Source of the DNA: JAAYVZ01 sp035384965
GTDB taxonomy: Bacteria; Acidobacteriota; Thermoanaerobaculia; Thermoanaerobaculales; Thermoanaerobaculaceae
Reading direction: 5' to 3'
DNA length: 64,000 bases
Assembly (NCBI GenBank): GCA_035384965.1
Contig: DAOOJE010000003.1
Coordinates: forward strand, 1 to 64,000
Shown here piece by piece: positions 61,545 through 64,000 of this stretch. A model generated the notes under the pieces. It had not been told where the DNA came from, made no database searches, and saw only the letters and a program-made list of their open reading frames with translations. Position numbers and translations under genes: made by a program. Each line of letters opens with the position of its first letter. The stretch's first letter is position 1.

Positions 61545-62864
61545 CTAGCAGACGGCCGCGCGCCGGGCACCGGCCAGGCGGCCGCCGTTGCGCGCGAACA
61601 CCGCGAGGTAGGCGTCGATGGCCTCGACCGCCAGCCGGTCGGCGGGCACCGCCACGACGCGCACGCCCTGGCGCCGCAACCGCCTCGCCAGCTTCCTGTT
61701 TTCGGCCACGATACCGAGTGCGGCCGCCTTCGCGAACGCCTCCGGCACGCTTTCGGGGGCGCCGAACGCCAGCGCCTGGAGTTCCGGGTCCTCGAGGTTG
61801 ACGAGAATCGGCCGATGCCGCAGCTCCAGCCACATGAGCGCCTCGCGCAACAGCTCCGCCGCCCCGAGATCGACCGCGGACGAGAACAGCACCACGGTCG
61901 AGCGGCGCCCGCCGCCGCGCAGCACCCACTCGGCCGCCAGGTCGTACGCCGGCTCCACGAGCTCGGCCTCGACATCGAACAACGTGCGGTACAAATTGCC
62001 GACGCCGGCCCCGCCGGGCGCCAGCTTGACGGCTTGCAGGATGCGGTTCGAAAACGCGGCGATGAGCACCTGGTCGCCCCGGGCCGAGGCCACCCGCGCC
62101 AGCGCGAGGGCCGCCGCCAGTGCCCAGTCGAGCTTGCTGCGGCCCACATCCTGGGCCGCCATGGCACGGGCGCAGTCGAGGAGAATCACGAGCCGGCCGC
62201 TGCGCTCCCAGGTCAGCTCGCGGGACACGAGCCTGCCGTGCCGTGCCGTCGCCTTCCAGTGGATGCTGCCGCGGGGGTCGCCAGGACGGTACTCGCGCAG
62301 CCCGTACAGCTCGCCGCCGTGGGCCGCGAGGTGCGCCGGCACGCTCCCGAGTTCATGCCGCTGAGCCAGCGCGAGCAGCGACCCGACGCGGCCCTCCCAC
62401 CGCACCTGAGGATAGACCCGGCACGGCTGGGGCCCGATGAGGTCGCGCTGCGCCCAGGCAAGCCCCAGTGGGCCGCGGACCCGCACGGTGAGCGGCAGTA
62501 CCTCGTGGACACCCCGGCGCCGGGGCTGCAGCCGCAGCCGCCACAGCGCCGCGCCGCGCGGCGCGAGCTCGAGGGCGCGGCGCTGTGGCGCCGGGGCGAG
62601 AGCCGGGTGCAGGCCCTCGCGGCAGAGCAGGCGCACCGGTCGGTCGGAGCGGTTCGCGATCTCCACGGCAATTTCGGCCTGTCCTCCCTGAACCAGCAGC
62701 GGCGGCCAGCTTCGCCGGGCCTCGATCCGGGTGGCGCGCGCCCTCCGGAAGTCCCACCACGCAGCAGCCAGCAGCGCCCCGTCGCACAGCACGACCGCGA
62801 GCGCCAGCCAGGGCGAGCCGAGGGCGGCCACCGTCAGCACGCCGACGCCCGCCAGGGCGAGCAC
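61545..62864 (-). CDS. DUF58 protein (VWA-like)
   Basis: 439 aa. Two N-terminal hydrophobic helices, then the DUF58 signature GLREYRPGDPRGSIHWKATARHGRLVSRE and a VWA-like segment LVILLDCARAM. Acts with MoxR ATPases in metal-insertion or complex-assembly systems. The GTG start at 62864 is assumed; an in-frame CTG at 62885, 6 nt after a GGGAGG, would add LIPDHGL, which fits the family better. Confidence 0.9.
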   Translation of the reverse strand: MLALAGVGVLTVAALGSPWLALAVVLCDGALLAAAWWDFRRARATRIEARRSWPPLLVQGGQAEIAVEIANRSDRPVRLLCREGLHPALAPAPQRRALELAPRGAALWRLRLQPRRRGVHEVLPLTVRVRGPLGLAWAQRDLIGPQPCRVYPQVRWEGRVGSLLALAQRHELGSVPAHLAAHGGELYGLREYRPGDPRGSIHWKATARHGRLVSRELTWERSGRLVILLDCARAMAAQDVGRSKLDWALAAALALARVASARGDQVLIAAFSNRILQAVKLAPGGAGVGNLYRTLFDVEAELVEPAYDLAAEWVLRGGGRRSTVVLFSSAVDLGAAELLREALMWLELRHRPILVNLEDPELQALAFGAPESVPEAFAKAAALGIVAENRKLARRLRRQGVRVVAVPADRLAVEAIDAYLAVFARNGGRLAGARRAAVC

Positions 62865-62907
62865 GAGCCCGTGGTCGGGGATCAGGTCGGACCTCCCGCG
62901 CTCCTGC

Positions 62908-63876
62908 TCATCGCGGCACCGGCACGGCTGCCGCCGCCTGCTCGAGGATGTGCGACACCCCGAGACCCTCGAGCTCGGACTCCGGCTTCACGATGACGCG
63001 GTGTCCCCAGCACGGGCCGACGAACCGCCGCAGGTCGTCGGGGATGACGTGCCCTCGCCCTTCCAGGACGGCGCCGGCCCGGCCGAGTTCGAGCAGCGCC
63101 AGGCCTCCCCGCGGGCTCGGCCCCAGCTCCACGTGAGGCGAGGATCGCACCTGGGCGGCGAGCGCCTGCAAGTAGCCGAGCAGTTCCTCCGCCACGTGCG
63201 CCAGGCGGCTGGCTTGCCGCAGCGCTGCCGCCTCCCCGGCGGTCACGAGCGGCGAAGGCAGCTCGACCTCGCGGTTCCAGCCGGCCAGCGATCCGCGCAC
63301 GGCACGCCGGTAAACCTCGACCTCCGCTTCGGCGGCGGGAAGCCCTAGCGTCACACGCACGAGGAAACGGTCGAGCTGTGCCTCGGGCAGTGGGTACGTG
63401 CCCTCGAACTCGATCGGGTTCTGGGTCGCGATGACGAAGAAGCTCGGGTCGAGCCCGTACGTGACGCCGTCGATCGTCACCTGCAGCTCCTGCATCGCCT
63501 CGAGCAGCGCCGACTGGGTCTTCGGGGGGGTGCGGTTGATCTCGTCGCCCATCAGCACCGGAGAAAACACCGGGCCGCGCCAGAGCCGGAATGCGCCGCT
63601 CTGCTGGTCGAAGACGTTGCCGCCGGTGACGTCGGTGGGCATGAGGTCGGGCGTGAACTGCACCCGCGCCAGCCCGAGCCCGAGGGCCGAGGCGAACGCC
63701 CGCGCCAGCAGCGTCTTGCCGAGCCCCGGGGGACCCTCGACCAGCACGTGTCCCCCCGCCATGTACGCGGCGACCAGCGCCTCGGCGGCTGCCTGCGATC
63801 CCACCACGCAGCCGTCCAGCGCCGCCACCAGGCGCGCTCCCACCTCGGCCGCGCGTTCGAGGCTCATTTCAGCCAT
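62908..63876 (-). CDS. MoxR-family AAA+ ATPase
   Basis: 322 aa. Walker A GPPGLGKT (48-55), Walker B MGDEINR (D111-E112), sensor 1 ATQNPIEFEGTYPLPEAQLDRF and the C-terminal lid. Unfoldase/chaperone-like ATPase that activates VWA proteins; paired here with DUF58. It overlaps the upstream gene by 8 nt. Confidence 0.94.
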   Translation of the reverse strand: MAEMSLERAAEVGARLVAALDGCVVGSQAAAEALVAAYMAGGHVLVEGPPGLGKTLLARAFASALGLGLARVQFTPDLMPTDVTGGNVFDQQSGAFRLWRGPVFSPVLMGDEINRTPPKTQSALLEAMQELQVTIDGVTYGLDPSFFVIATQNPIEFEGTYPLPEAQLDRFLVRVTLGLPAAEAEVEVYRRAVRGSLAGWNREVELPSPLVTAGEAAALRQASRLAHVAEELLGYLQALAAQVRSSPHVELGPSPRGGLALLELGRAGAVLEGRGHVIPDDLRRFVGPCWGHRVIVKPESELEGLGVSHILEQAAAAVPVPR

Positions 63877-64000
63877 CGTGTCGTCCTTTCTCCCCGCGCC
63901 ATCGTTGCGCCGCCGCGACGCGCGCCGCCAAGGCCAGCAGCTCCGCGCCGCCGGCGGCCCCCGCTCGCTCGGACGCGAGGCGCCTGCCAGTTTCCTCGTC
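63869..64000 (-). CDS. C-terminal end of the gene preceding moxR (partial)
   Basis: The last 43 residues (DEETGRRLASERAGAAGG...EKGRHDG) run off the window. In this conserved arrangement the upstream gene is usually a DUF4350-type membrane protein; this is inferred from position only. Confidence 0.5.
   Translation of the reverse strand, partial: DEETGRRLASERAGAAGGAELLALAARVAAAQRWRGEKGRHDG

Noticed and set aside
1..64000. CRISPR array
   Set aside because: No regularly spaced 20-40 bp repeats seen; the only tandem DNA is the short GTGGTCGTGGAC unit upstream of ssb and codon-level repeats in TPR and Pro-rich regions.
1..64000. tRNA or rRNA genes
   Set aside because: No T-loop GGTTCGAATCC-like sequence with matching acceptor arms, and no rRNA-like conserved blocks, were found in the gaps.

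Overview
The window is 64 kb of very GC-rich (about 70%), densely packed bacterial chromosome. I infer a Gram-negative, probably anaerobic or microaerophilic member of Acidobacteriota (Thermoanaerobaculia-like) or a neighbouring phylum. The reasons are: lipoprotein signals, an outer-membrane-like protein and an LpxL-type acyltransferase (Gram-negative envelope); rubrerythrin, DsrC and an HdrD/DsrK-type Fe-S protein (anaerobic redox chemistry); several Hanks-type kinases; and many GTG starts with 1-8 nt gene overlaps. This placement is inference; no rRNA gene is present and I saw no tRNA gene.

Layout. 0.1-5 kb: a TMTC-like membrane/TPR protein, a phosphoribosyltransferase-like protein and a secreted protein. 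5-7.5 kb: a REC-Hpt protein, an HD hydrolase and inorganic pyrophosphatase. 7.7-9.1 kb: an NhaC-type antiporter broken by one frameshift. 9.3-11.2 kb: a small macro-like protein and a beta-eliminating lyase with an atypical active site. 11.3-12.1 kb: a Tat-exported split-Soret-like cytochrome. 12.3-18.9 kb: a MocR regulator diverging from a five-gene sulfur/electron-transfer operon (dsrC, NarI-like cytochrome b, HdrD/DsrK-like Fe-S protein, cysteine desulfurase, CoA-disulfide/polysulfide reductase with rhodanese). 19-26.8 kb: a 2,034-residue thioester alpha-2-macroglobulin coupled to dinB, then a phosphatase. 27-28 kb: ssb and a small Cys-rich protein. 27.6-40 kb: a signalling block with a kinase-TPR protein, PP2C phosphatase, WHy-like protein, kinase-beta-helix protein, YitT protein, lipoprotein and a pseudokinase with an FHA-like end. 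40-45 kb: oxidoreductase, IMPase and envelope proteins. 44.2-47.9 kb: ftsY-ribD-ribE-orf. 48.2-51.1 kb: roadblock, TPR lipoprotein and HD-GYP. 51.1-55.2 kb: udg-rpoZ-gmk, diverging from lpxL-like, lemA and a TPM gene. 55.2-58.1 kb: a decayed accessory island. 58.2-64 kb: a deaminase, PilZ, UDP-glucose dehydrogenase, DUF58 and MoxR.

The most distinctive unit is the dsrC operon. It carries a complete DsrC with both C-terminal cysteines, a candidate membrane menaquinol-linked Hdr-like pair, a persulfide-generating desulfurase and a polysulfide/CoA-persulfide reductase. No dsrAB lies in the window. The divergent MocR regulator has an exact 11-bp direct repeat with a 21-bp period in front of both genes. 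Other points of note are a palindromic intergenic element of about 280 bp, a repeated intergenic module upstream of ssb and yitT, a cluster of candidate leaderless starts, and a degenerate pseudokinase beside active kinases.
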